Assembly: GCA_023390875.1 (NCBI GenBank)
Contig: JAEWCA010000476.1
Span: 1 to 7,073 of the forward strand
Reading direction: 5' to 3'
Source of the DNA: Actinomycetes bacterium
Lineage (GTDB): Bacteria; Actinomycetota; Actinomycetes; Actinomycetales; Cellulomonadaceae
DNA: 7,073 nucleotides
Under the pieces are notes generated by a model. The model made no database searches. It saw only the letters and a program-made list of their open reading frames with translations, and was not told the origin of the DNA. Below are positions 1-5,779 of this stretch, one piece after another. Numbering within the stretch: the stretch's first letter is position 1; every line of letters starts with the position of its first letter. A program made the position numbers and the translations under genes.

Positions 1-1
1 G

Positions 2-229
2 AGCCGGACGTCGGTCGTGCTCGCGGACGGCCCGGTCCGGCGGACCGGTGCGCGGCTCGTGGGGTCCGCGGACGGTGTCGCCCGCATGGCCGTGGGCGTC
101 CTGCTCGCGGGCGCGGGCGTCGTGAGCCGCGACCTGGACCGGCGGGCGCGCGGGGTGCGCACGGCGATGATCGGCGCCGGGCGCACGCTCGGCGCGGTCG
201 GTGTCACGCTGCAGGAGTACCACCGGTGA
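2..229 (+). CDS. C-terminal end of an upstream protein, possibly a family 2 glycosyltransferase (5' truncated)
   Basis: An open frame enters from the left edge and ends at TGA 227-229, giving the last 75 residues of a protein whose start lies outside the window. The fragment has a short hydrophobic stretch (about residues 27-42 of the fragment, ending GAGVVS), then an Arg-rich helix, and ends GAVGVTLQEYHR. No catalytic motif is visible. Tails of the type 'GxxGxLG...EEYR' are, from memory, common at the C-termini of actinobacterial family 2 glycosyltransferases, which is the only basis for the functional guess. The stop overlaps the GTG of the next gene by 4 bases (GTGA), so the two are probably translationally coupled and in one operon. 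A GTG at base 17 lies in frame, but nothing suggests a real start there. Coding status is fairly sure; function is a weak inference. Confidence 0.6.
   Translation, partial: SRTSVVLADGPVRRTGARLVGSADGVARMAVGVLLAGAGVVSRDLDRRARGVRTAMIGAGRTLGAVGVTLQEYHR
213..217 (+). promoter_or_regulatory. Shine-Dalgarno site for the first glycosyltransferase
   Basis: AGGAG sits 8 bases upstream of the GTG at 226, inside the end of the preceding coding sequence. It supports that GTG as the start and the 4-base overlap with the upstream stop. Confidence 0.7.
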
Positions 230-1284
230 ACGTCGTGATCCTGACCTCCAACTTCCGCAGCAACTCGCTGGGGCGGGCCTACTGCCTGTGGCTCCTGTGC
301 CGGTCGCTCGGGTGGGACGTGTCGGTGCTGTCGCCGCAGGGCGACGCGCTGTGGGCGCCGCTGGCCGGGACGGCGTTCGCGCAGGACTGCGACGTCGCGG
401 GCGACAGGTCGTTCGGGTCGATGCTCGAGACGGTCCGGCCCGCCGACCTGGTGATCGCGGCGAAGCCGCTGCCGGAGTCGTTCGGCGTGGCGCTCGAGCT
501 GAGCCGGGTCACGCGCCGGCCGCTGCTCCTCGACATCGACGACCCCGACATCGAGCACCAGCTCTCGTGGGGCGACCCCGTCCGACGTGCGGCCCGCGCG
601 ATCTGGCGCCGGGAGCGGGTCGCCGAGCTCAAGCAACTGCGTTCGGCGGCGCTGCGCACCCCGACCATCGCGAGCAACCCGACGCTCGCGGGGCGCTGGC
701 GCTCCACCGTCGTGCCGCACGTCCGTGAGGACCCCGGGCTCCGCGCGGGGCAGCGCGAGGACGCGCCGACCATCGCGTTCGTCGGCACCGACAAGCCGCA
801 CAAGGGGCTCGACGTGCTGCGCGCGGCCGTCGCCCGGACCCAGGACCACGGGTTCCGGCTGGTCGTGACGGACGTGCCGCCGCCGGACCCGAAGCCGTGG
901 GAGCAGTGGATCGGCACGACGACCTTCGACCGGGGCCTCGACGTCGCAGGCACCGCGGACATCGTCGCGCTGCCGTCGAGGCCCACGGTGTACTCCCGCG
1001 CCCAGCTCCCCGTGAAGCTCGTCGACGGGATGATGCTGGGCCGGACGGTCGTCGTGTCCGACCTGCCCGCCACGCGGTGGGCCGTCGGCGACGCCGGCGT
1101 GCTGGTGCGGCCGGGGTCGGTCGGTGCGTTGGCGCGGGCGCTGGTGAGCGTGCGGGAGCGGCCCGTGCGCACCCGGCTCGGGGAGCGGGCGCGCGAGCTC
1201 GCCCTCAGCCGGTTCGCCCTCGAACGGGTGCGTGACACGTTCGCGGTCGCGTGCCGTGACGCGATGGGCAGCGGTCCCTCATGA
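226..1284 (+). CDS. GT4-like (GT-B fold) glycosyltransferase with degenerate E-x7-E motif
   Basis: This is a predicted cytoplasmic glycosyltransferase of 352 residues, a usual length for GT-B enzymes, probably adding one sugar to a lipid-linked polysaccharide repeat unit. The N-terminal Rossmann half starts MNVVILTSNF and contains LLLDIDDPDIE (residues 100-110). The C-terminal half opens with IAFVGTDKPHKGLDVLRAAV (183-202), the typical beta-strand and 'KG' helix of GT4 nucleotide-sugar domains, followed by GTADIVALPS (242-251) and QLPVKLVDGMMLG (260-272), the equivalent of the usual 'E-G-F-G...LEAMA-G' donor site. The first Glu of E-x7-E is replaced (Ala259 at that position, Gln260 next to it) and the second is Asp267. 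Such Q-x-P-x-K-L-x-D/E variants do occur in GT4-like families, so this need not mean inactivity. The GTG start overlaps the previous stop and has AGGAG 8 bases upstream. Sugar specificity cannot be read from the sequence. Confidence 0.85.
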   Translation: MNVVILTSNFRSNSLGRAYCLWLLCRSLGWDVSVLSPQGDALWAPLAGTAFAQDCDVAGDRSFGSMLETVRPADLVIAAKPLPESFGVALELSRVTRRPLLLDIDDPDIEHQLSWGDPVRRAARAIWRRERVAELKQLRSAALRTPTIASNPTLAGRWRSTVVPHVREDPGLRAGQREDAPTIAFVGTDKPHKGLDVLRAAVARTQDHGFRLVVTDVPPPDPKPWEQWIGTTTFDRGLDVAGTADIVALPSRPTVYSRAQLPVKLVDGMMLGRTVVVSDLPATRWAVGDAGVLVRPGSVGALARALVSVRERPVRTRLGERARELALSRFALERVRDTFAVACRDAMGSGPS

Positions 1285-1310
1285 CGGCCGGCGAGAGGTG
1301 CACGGGATGA
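1281..1310 (+). other. 9-codon mini-ORF bridging two glycosyltransferase genes (possible translational relay)
   Basis: The stop of the first glycosyltransferase lies in ATGA (1281-1284). That ATG opens a reading frame encoding MTAGERCTG, which ends at TGA 1308-1310. This TGA lies inside the ATGA (1307-1310) that starts the next glycosyltransferase. The mini-ORF therefore has 4-base overlaps at both ends, like the other junctions in the operon. Its own upstream region has only a weak purine stretch (GATGGGCAGCGG). It could be a coupling relay, a leader peptide or a coincidence; nothing shows it is translated. Confidence 0.2.
1293..1298 (+). promoter_or_regulatory. Shine-Dalgarno site deciding the start of the second glycosyltransferase
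   Basis: GAGAGG ends 8 bases before ATG 1307. The frame is open further upstream (a GTG at 1232), but only the 1307 start has a well-placed ribosome binding site, avoids a long overlap with the preceding gene, and puts the protein's first beta-strand (MAITLVLPAY) directly at the N-terminus. Confidence 0.65.
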
Positions 1311-2404
1311 CGATGGCCATCACGCTGGTGCTGCCCGCGTACCGCAGGACCGTGTCCGGCGGGTACCGCGTGGTCCTGGAGTACGCCTCCCGGCTCGCGG
1401 CGCGCGGGCACGACGTGACGCTCGTGATGCCGTCGCCCGGCCTGCAGGTCCGCGGCTGGCGCCGGTACGTCGACCGCGGGGCGCTCGGTCAGCGCTGGGA
1501 CCGCAGGCGCCACGGCACGGCGATCCCGTGGTTCGACCTCCCGGAGACGGTCCGGGTCCTCACGCCGCACGGCGACGACCCCCGAGACCTGCCGGCCGCC
1601 GACGTGACCGTCGCGACCGCGTGGCACACCGCCCCGTACGTCGCGGACCGCCCGCGTCGGGCCGGCGCGGGCGCGTACCTGATCCAGCACCACGAGACGT
1701 GGAACGGACCCGCGGACCGCGTCGACGCCACCTGGCGCCTGCCGCTGTCGAAGATCGTCATCGCCCGGTGGCTGCGGGACCTCGCCGACGAGCTGGACCC
1801 CGGTGGCGGGGCGGCGTACGTGCCGAACGGGATCGACCTGGACCGGTTCCGCGTCCGCGTCCCGATCGACGCGCGCGACCCGCAGCGGGTCGGGATGCTG
1901 GTGCACCCCGCCACGTGGAAGGCGACGGACGTGGGGATCCGGGCGCTGCACGAGGCGCGCGAGCGGGTGCCCGGGCTCGCCCCCTGCCTGTACGGCCGGT
2001 GGCCGCGGCCGGACGACCTGCCCGCGTGGGTCGAGTACCGCGAGCACCTCGACGGGGACGCCCTCGTCGACTACTTCAACGAGCTCGCCGTCTACCTGCA
2101 CCCGAGCCTCGCGGAGGGCTGGCCGCTGCCGCCGGCGGAGGCGATGGCCTGCGGTGCCGCGGTCGTCGCGGCCGACAACCCCGGCGTCCTCGACTACGCC
2201 GTGCCCGACCGGACGGCGAAGGTCGTCCCGCGCGGGGACGGCGCCGCGATGGCCGCCGCGCTGGTCGACCTCGTGCTCGACGTCGACGCCCGCGCGGCGC
2301 TCGCGGCCCGGGGCCACGAGGCGATCGGGGCCTACACGTGGGACCGCGCGGTGACGGCGCTCGAGGAGCACCTGGTGGCCCTGACGGGGGTGTCCGCCGC
2401 ATGA
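1307..2404 (+). CDS. Family 4 glycosyltransferase (GT-B fold, retaining)
   Basis: A predicted cytoplasmic GT4 enzyme of 365 residues that transfers a sugar from an activated donor to a growing surface-polysaccharide unit. The N-terminal acceptor domain begins ITLVLPAYRRTVSGGYRVVL (residues 5-24), with the GG loop typical of GT4, and contains the IQHHETW block (126-132) and LPLSKIVIARWL (145-156). VPNGIDLDRF (172-181) marks the domain linker. The donor domain carries LHPSLAEGWPLPPAEAMACG (264-283), a textbook E-x7-E motif (Glu270 and Glu278), followed by AAVVAADNPGVLDYA. The retaining mechanism is known for the GT4 family; the actual sugar and acceptor are not deducible. The gene follows the previous one after 22 bases, and its stop overlaps the next start (ATGA, 2401-2404). 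ATG 1313 is an alternative start two codons in. Unlike its upstream neighbour, its active-site motif is complete. Confidence 0.92.
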   Translation: MTMAITLVLPAYRRTVSGGYRVVLEYASRLAARGHDVTLVMPSPGLQVRGWRRYVDRGALGQRWDRRRHGTAIPWFDLPETVRVLTPHGDDPRDLPAADVTVATAWHTAPYVADRPRRAGAGAYLIQHHETWNGPADRVDATWRLPLSKIVIARWLRDLADELDPGGGAAYVPNGIDLDRFRVRVPIDARDPQRVGMLVHPATWKATDVGIRALHEARERVPGLAPCLYGRWPRPDDLPAWVEYREHLDGDALVDYFNELAVYLHPSLAEGWPLPPAEAMACGAAVVAADNPGVLDYAVPDRTAKVVPRGDGAAMAAALVDLVLDVDARAALAARGHEAIGAYTWDRAVTALEEHLVALTGVSAA

Positions 2405-3744
2405 CGAGCACCGAGACGTGCGGCCTGCGGGTGTTCGCGCCCGGCGCGTACACGTGGGGCAACAAGGGGGACGCCGTCCTCGTCCAGTCGCACATCGAGT
2501 GGCTGCGGTCGGCGGCGGGTGCGTCGGGCATCGCGCTGACGTCGTACACGCCCGGGTCCGACGCGCAGCACTTCGGTGTCCCGTTCCTCCCGATGCTCGT
2601 CGACCCGACCTCGGTGCTCGCGCGCGGCAGTGCGCGGGTGGCCCGTGCGACGCCGACCCTCCGCCGCGCCCTCACCGTGTTCCGCGTGCTGTCCACGCGC
2701 GTGGTCGAGGTGGTCGTGCGGGTGTGGGCGGCCCTCTACCTGCGGTGGCCGGCGCTGGCCAAGGGGATCGCCCCCGCCAAGGTCGGGCGGCTCGCGGACA
2801 CCATCGCGTCGGCGCACCTCACCGTGACGGTCCCGGGCGGCTACCTGATGGCCCCGCGGGAGGCGGACGACACGTGGCTGTTCCACGTCCCGACGCTCGT
2901 GCTCGTCGACGCCCTCGGGTGCCCGCTCGTCCTCGGGCCCTGCTCGGTCGGCCCGTTCGCGGGGCTCAACGCCGTCGCGGCCCGCCGGTTCTTCCGGCTG
3001 CCCCGCCTCGTGCTCGTCCGGGAGGCGCGCAGCGTCGCCGTCCTGCGCGAGCTGGGCGTCGAGCCGTCCCGCATCCGGGCGATGCCGGACCTCGCCTTCA
3101 CGTTCCGCCCCGGTCCTGCGTCGGCGCTCGGCGCCACCGAGCTCGAGCGCGTCGAGAAGCTCGGCGCCGACCACGCCGGCCTGGTCGGCGTCTCCGTCCG
3201 CGAGCACTCGTTCCCCGGCTCGTCGGACCCGGCGGGCGACATGCGGTCGTACCTGGGTGCGATGGTCGACGCGCTCGCGGACCTGCACGCGCGCGAGGGC
3301 GTCGCGGTCGTGGTGGTGCCCCAGACGTCGATGGACGCACCCGTGAGCGGCACGCTCGCCGGCGAGCTCGCACGCGCCGGCGTCCCGCACGTGCTCGTCG
3401 ACCCGGGCGTCTCGCCGTCGGACCTGAGCCTGCTCTACGCGCGGCTGGACCTCCTGGTGGGCACCCGGATGCACGCGAACATCCTGGCCATGGCCGCCGG
3501 CACCCCGGTGGTGGCCGTCGCGTACCAGCCGAAGACGGCCGGCATCCTCGAGGAGCTGGGGCTCGACGACTGGTGGCTCGCGATCGACGACCTCGGCGAC
3601 GACCGGCTCCGCGGCCTGGTCGCGGCCGCCTGGGCCGACCGGGAGGCGCGCGGGCGCCTGGCTCACGAGCGGGCGCAGCAGGCCGCCGCCCGGGTGGGGT
3701 CCGAGGGTGCCGACCTCGTGCGGCTCGCCCGGGAGCGTCCGTGA
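2401..3744 (+). CDS. Polysaccharide pyruvyl transferase family protein (PF04230-like)
   Basis: Predicted to transfer pyruvate from phosphoenolpyruvate to a sugar of the polysaccharide unit, forming an acidic ketal, in the cytoplasm or at the inner membrane face. Family hallmarks appear in order over 447 residues: GNKGD (20-24) after the first strand, PGGYL (145-149), LVLGPCSVGPF (176-186, matching the family's 'GQSIGPF'), REARSVAVLRELGV (207-220), MPDLAF (228-233), GVSVRE (263-268), VVVPQ (304-308), and the strong C-terminal signature TRMHANILAMAAGTPVVAVA (355-374) followed by YQPKTAGI. Residues 80-135 form an extra helical region with a hydrophobic segment (about 92-118), which may anchor it to the membrane. 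It is longer than the compact CsaB-type enzymes known from Bacillus, so its substrate probably differs. Start and stop each overlap a neighbour by 4 bases; the only upstream purine run is GGGGG (2386-2390), so coupled translation is likely. Some PF04230 members have other roles, so pyruvylation is inferred. Confidence 0.88.
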   Translation: MTSTETCGLRVFAPGAYTWGNKGDAVLVQSHIEWLRSAAGASGIALTSYTPGSDAQHFGVPFLPMLVDPTSVLARGSARVARATPTLRRALTVFRVLSTRVVEVVVRVWAALYLRWPALAKGIAPAKVGRLADTIASAHLTVTVPGGYLMAPREADDTWLFHVPTLVLVDALGCPLVLGPCSVGPFAGLNAVAARRFFRLPRLVLVREARSVAVLRELGVEPSRIRAMPDLAFTFRPGPASALGATELERVEKLGADHAGLVGVSVREHSFPGSSDPAGDMRSYLGAMVDALADLHAREGVAVVVVPQTSMDAPVSGTLAGELARAGVPHVLVDPGVSPSDLSLLYARLDLLVGTRMHANILAMAAGTPVVAVAYQPKTAGILEELGLDDWWLAIDDLGDDRLRGLVAAAWADREARGRLAHERAQQAAARVGSEGADLVRLARERP

Positions 3745-5282
3745 GGTCCGCGACGGCGGCGCGCCCGTCGCTCGGCCGCAACATCGCGACGACCTACGCG
3801 ACGCAGCTCGTCACGGCGCTCAGCCAGTTCCTGCTGTTCCCCGTGGTCGTGTCGGCGGTCGGGACCGACGCGTACGGCCTCTACATCCTGGCCTCCACCA
3901 TGCTCGTCCTGGCGACGCAGGACCTCGGCATGGCCGGTGCGACGTCGCGGTACGTCGCGGAGGCGATCGCCCGCAAGGACGTCGTCGCGCTGCGGTCCGT
4001 CGTCGCGACCAGCTCCGCGTTCTTCAGCGCGCTCGGGCTCGTCGGCGCCGGGATCGTCGGGCTGGCCTACGTCGTGCTGCGCCCGCTCGTCGACATCCCG
4101 CCCGGCCTCGAGGACACGGCGCGCGGCCTGGCGGTGCTGGCGGCCGTGCAGGTGGTGGCCGCGAGCGGCGCGACGCTCAACAGGTTCGTGCTCACGGGCG
4201 GCGGTCGGCTCGACCTGGCGAACGGCACGTCGGTGACGACGATCCTGCTGCGCCTCGGCGTCACGCTCGTCGTGGTCCAGCTCTCGCAGGACATCCTCGT
4301 GGTCGCGGCGTCGGACACGGTGATCATGCTGGCCACCACCCTGACGCTGTGGCTGGTGCGTCGTCACGCGCTGCCGGACACCCGGAGCCGGCCGCGGGAG
4401 GCCAGCCTCGCCCGGCTGCGCGTCATGTCGCGGCTCACCGTCGACCTGCTGGTCGTGGGCCTGTCCGGCACCGTCATCATGCAGACGGGCACGGTGCTGG
4501 TGTCGACGCTGCTGCCGATCGCCGCGGTGGCGGTCTTCGCCGCCGGCTTCCGCATCTACCGGCTGTGCAAGGACGTCACCAACGCGCTCGGCACCGCGGT
4601 CCTCCCGCACGCGACCACGGCGTTCGTGCGGGGGGACGACGTCGCGCTCAAGCGGCTGTACCTGTCGGCGTCGCGCCGCGCGAACGTGCTCGCGCTGTGC
4701 ATCGCGGGGCCGGTCATCGCGTTCGGGCAGGCGTTCCTGGCGTGGTGGCTCGGCGCGGGCTGGGAGGACTCGGCGACCGTCGCGACGATCCTGGTGATCT
4801 CGCTCCTCGCCAACAACAACCACCTCGTCGCGCTGCCGATCCTCGCCGGGCAGGGCAGCGTCCGCTCGTACGCGCGCCTGCACGTCGCCTGGGCGCTCTC
4901 GAGCATCGCGCTGGGGATCGTCCTCACGCCGCCGCTCGGGGTGATCGGGACGGCGATCGCGATCGCGACGCCGGTCGTGGTGCTGGAGCCCGTGTACACG
5001 GGCATCGCGCTGCGCCGGCTGCAGCTGGGGTGGGGTGCGTTCTTCCGCGAGAACGCGGTCCGCTCGTTCGGCACGGGCGTGCCCGCCGTGGTCGTCGGGG
5101 TGGTCCTGGCGCGCGTGTGGCCAGCGGACGGCATCGTGGAGATCGCCGTCCGCTCGCTCGGCTGGGTCGTCGTCTACCTGGCGCTCTACCTGTGGCTCGG
5201 GGCGACCCGCGACGACCGGGAGCTCGTCGGGCGGCTGGTCGCTCGTCGTCGCGTGAAGGCGTCCGCGACCAGCCAGCCCTAG
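3741..5282 (+). CDS. Wzx-type polysaccharide flippase (MOP/MATE-like membrane protein)
   Basis: A 513-residue integral membrane protein with about 14 predicted hydrophobic helices, which matches the size and topology of polysaccharide-specific flippases of the MOP superfamily. It probably moves the undecaprenyl-linked repeat unit to the outer face of the membrane. Visible features are the N-terminal NIATTYATQLVTALSQFLLF (residues 14-33), then AVGTDAYGLYILAST (39-53) and DLGMAGATSRYVAEA (61-75). The last two match the 'G...yG.y....' and 'D.G......r..a' pattern shared by Wzx proteins. Helices follow at about 93-115, 127-142, 162-180, 184-205, 234-272, 313-333, 343-366, 380-418, 444-460 and 468-487, with a basic C-terminal tail. 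GTG 3741 is chosen because it overlaps the previous stop (GTGA) and has GGGAG at 3731-3735, 5 bases away. The stop is TAG. It is the last gene of the polysaccharide operon in this window; a lipid II-type flippase is less likely given the neighbours. Confidence 0.9.
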   Translation: MRSATAARPSLGRNIATTYATQLVTALSQFLLFPVVVSAVGTDAYGLYILASTMLVLATQDLGMAGATSRYVAEAIARKDVVALRSVVATSSAFFSALGLVGAGIVGLAYVVLRPLVDIPPGLEDTARGLAVLAAVQVVAASGATLNRFVLTGGGRLDLANGTSVTTILLRLGVTLVVVQLSQDILVVAASDTVIMLATTLTLWLVRRHALPDTRSRPREASLARLRVMSRLTVDLLVVGLSGTVIMQTGTVLVSTLLPIAAVAVFAAGFRIYRLCKDVTNALGTAVLPHATTAFVRGDDVALKRLYLSASRRANVLALCIAGPVIAFGQAFLAWWLGAGWEDSATVATILVISLLANNNHLVALPILAGQGSVRSYARLHVAWALSSIALGIVLTPPLGVIGTAIAIATPVVVLEPVYTGIALRRLQLGWGAFFRENAVRSFGTGVPAVVVGVVLARVWPADGIVEIAVRSLGWVVVYLALYLWLGATRDDRELVGRLVARRRVKASATSQP

Positions 5283-5284
5283 GC

Positions 5285-5300
5285 CGGCCGCCCCCGGCCG
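5285..5300 (+). terminator. GC-rich hairpin after the flippase gene, possible weak terminator
   Basis: CGGCCG, a 4-base loop CCCC, then CGGCCG form a perfect 6-base stem starting 2 bases after the flippase stop. There is no T-tract, so this is not a standard intrinsic terminator. Hairpins without T-runs have been proposed as terminators in actinobacteria, and this position fits the end of an operon. In such GC-rich DNA a stem this short can arise by chance. Confidence 0.35.
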
Positions 5301-5320
5301 CGGGAAGCATCGGCATCCGC

Positions 5321-5350
5321 CTGTCGTTACGCAAGGTAATGAGTTACGCT
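5321..5350 (+). promoter_or_regulatory. Predicted promoter of the MarR-MFS operon (leaderless)
   Basis: TACGCT at 5345-5350 matches the actinobacterial TAnnnT -10 pattern. It ends 6 bases before the ATG at 5357, so transcription would begin at or next to that A. A weak -35-like CTGTCG (5321-5326) lies 18 bases upstream. The region is clearly more AT-rich than the surrounding genes. No Shine-Dalgarno sequence precedes ATG 5357, which agrees with a leaderless message, a common actinobacterial arrangement. The transcription start is inferred, not observed. Confidence 0.55.
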
Positions 5351-5353
5351 AAG
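5326..5353. promoter_or_regulatory. Nested repeats, probable MarR operator
   Basis: GTTACGC occurs at 5326-5332 and again at 5343-5349, 17 bases apart. Interleaved inverted repeats share these arms: TTAC-n5-GTAA (5327-5339) and GTAA-n4-TTAC (5336-5347), plus TTA-CGC-TAA (5344-5352). MarR proteins are homodimers that usually bind inverted repeats near their own promoters. Here the repeats cover the spacer and -10 element, so bound protein would block RNA polymerase. The assignment is by position and symmetry, not by match to a known site. Confidence 0.5.
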
Positions 5354-5356
5354 CAG

Positions 5357-5779
5357 ATGCCCCCGACCAACGCCCTCGCCGGAGAGCTCCGCGTGGCCCT
5401 CGGCCAGGCCGCCCGCCGCATCCGGCAGGAGCGCGGCGCCGCCGGCCTCACGGACCCCCAGTACAACGTGCTGCTCTGGCTCACCAAGAAGGGTCCGCTC
5501 ACGCCCGGCCAGCTCGCCGAGCACGAGCGCATCCAGCCGCCCAGCATGACGCGCACCGTCAACGGCCTCGTCGAGCTGGGGCTCGTCGGCAAGACCGAGC
5601 ACCCCACCGACGGGCGGCAGGTCGTCGTGACCCTCACCGACCTCGGCGTCGCCGAGGTCACCGAGACCCGCCGGCGTCGCGACGCCTGGCTGACCCAGCG
5701 CCTGCAGGAGATGAGCCCCGACGAACGGCGGCTCCTCACCGACGCCATCGAGCTCCTCCGGAGGATCGCCCAGTCGTGA
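5357..5779 (+). CDS. MarR-family winged helix-turn-helix regulator
   Basis: A 140-residue protein, the normal MarR length, expected to work as a DNA-binding dimer that releases DNA when it binds a small ligand. An N-terminal dimerisation helix (about 5-26) is followed by LTDPQYNVLLWLTKKGPLTP (31-50), the helix-turn-helix with LAEHERIQPPSMTRTVNGLV (53-72), and the wing HPTDGRQVVVTLTDLG (82-97), whose D-x-R (Asp85, Arg87) is the conserved MarR wing motif. C-terminal helices (about 98-138) complete the dimer interface. An in-frame ATG at 5339 would add six residues, but AAGG lies only 2 bases before it and the start would fall inside the predicted promoter. ATG 5357 is preferred as a leaderless start. 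The gene overlaps the MFS exporter by 4 bases, so it most likely represses itself and the pump in response to a pump substrate. No redox-sensing cysteine is present (the protein has no Cys). Confidence 0.93.
   Translation: MPPTNALAGELRVALGQAARRIRQERGAAGLTDPQYNVLLWLTKKGPLTPGQLAEHERIQPPSMTRTVNGLVELGLVGKTEHPTDGRQVVVTLTDLGVAEVTETRRRRDAWLTQRLQEMSPDERRLLTDAIELLRRIAQS
5760..5764 (+). promoter_or_regulatory. Shine-Dalgarno site for the MFS gene, inside a palindrome
   Basis: GGAGG lies 11 bases before GTG 5776, within the end of the MarR gene. It is the right half of a perfect 12-base palindrome, TCCTCCGGAGGA (5754-5765). The spacing is a little long, so coupling through the GTGA overlap may matter as much. 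Confidence 0.5.

Noticed and set aside
1528..2400. In-frame upstream extension of the pyruvyl transferase frame, opening at 1528.
   Set aside because: The extension overlaps the GT4 gene completely and is Arg/Pro/Gly-rich noise; the GNKGD-containing N-terminal strand and the ATGA overlap place the start at 2401.
2418..3740. In-frame upstream extension of the flippase frame, opening at 2418.
   Set aside because: It is an Arg/Ala/Gly-rich shadow of the pyruvyl transferase gene. The membrane protein begins naturally at GTG 3741.
4811..4824. AACAACAACCAC run in the flippase gene, considered as a microsatellite or phase-variation tract.
   Set aside because: It is only three identical codons (Asn-Asn-Asn) in a well-formed membrane protein; a change in triplet number would not shift the frame.
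2332..4883. Antisense open frames of 444 and 406 codons opposite the pyruvyl transferase and flippase genes.
   Set aside because: Same composition artefact, with charged repetitive translations, no ribosome binding site and no recognisable fold.
5282..5303. GGCCGGCC and CCGCGG palindromes just after the flippase stop, considered as a recombination or attachment site.
   Set aside because: Short GC palindromes are expected in DNA of this composition. There is no integrase, duplicated flank or tRNA gene nearby.
5339..5356. Alternative upstream ATG for the MarR gene at 5339.
   Set aside because: The purine run AAGG is only 2 bases away, too close for normal use, and the codons fall in the predicted -10 element and operator repeats; ATG 5357 fits a leaderless start better. 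It is not fully excluded.
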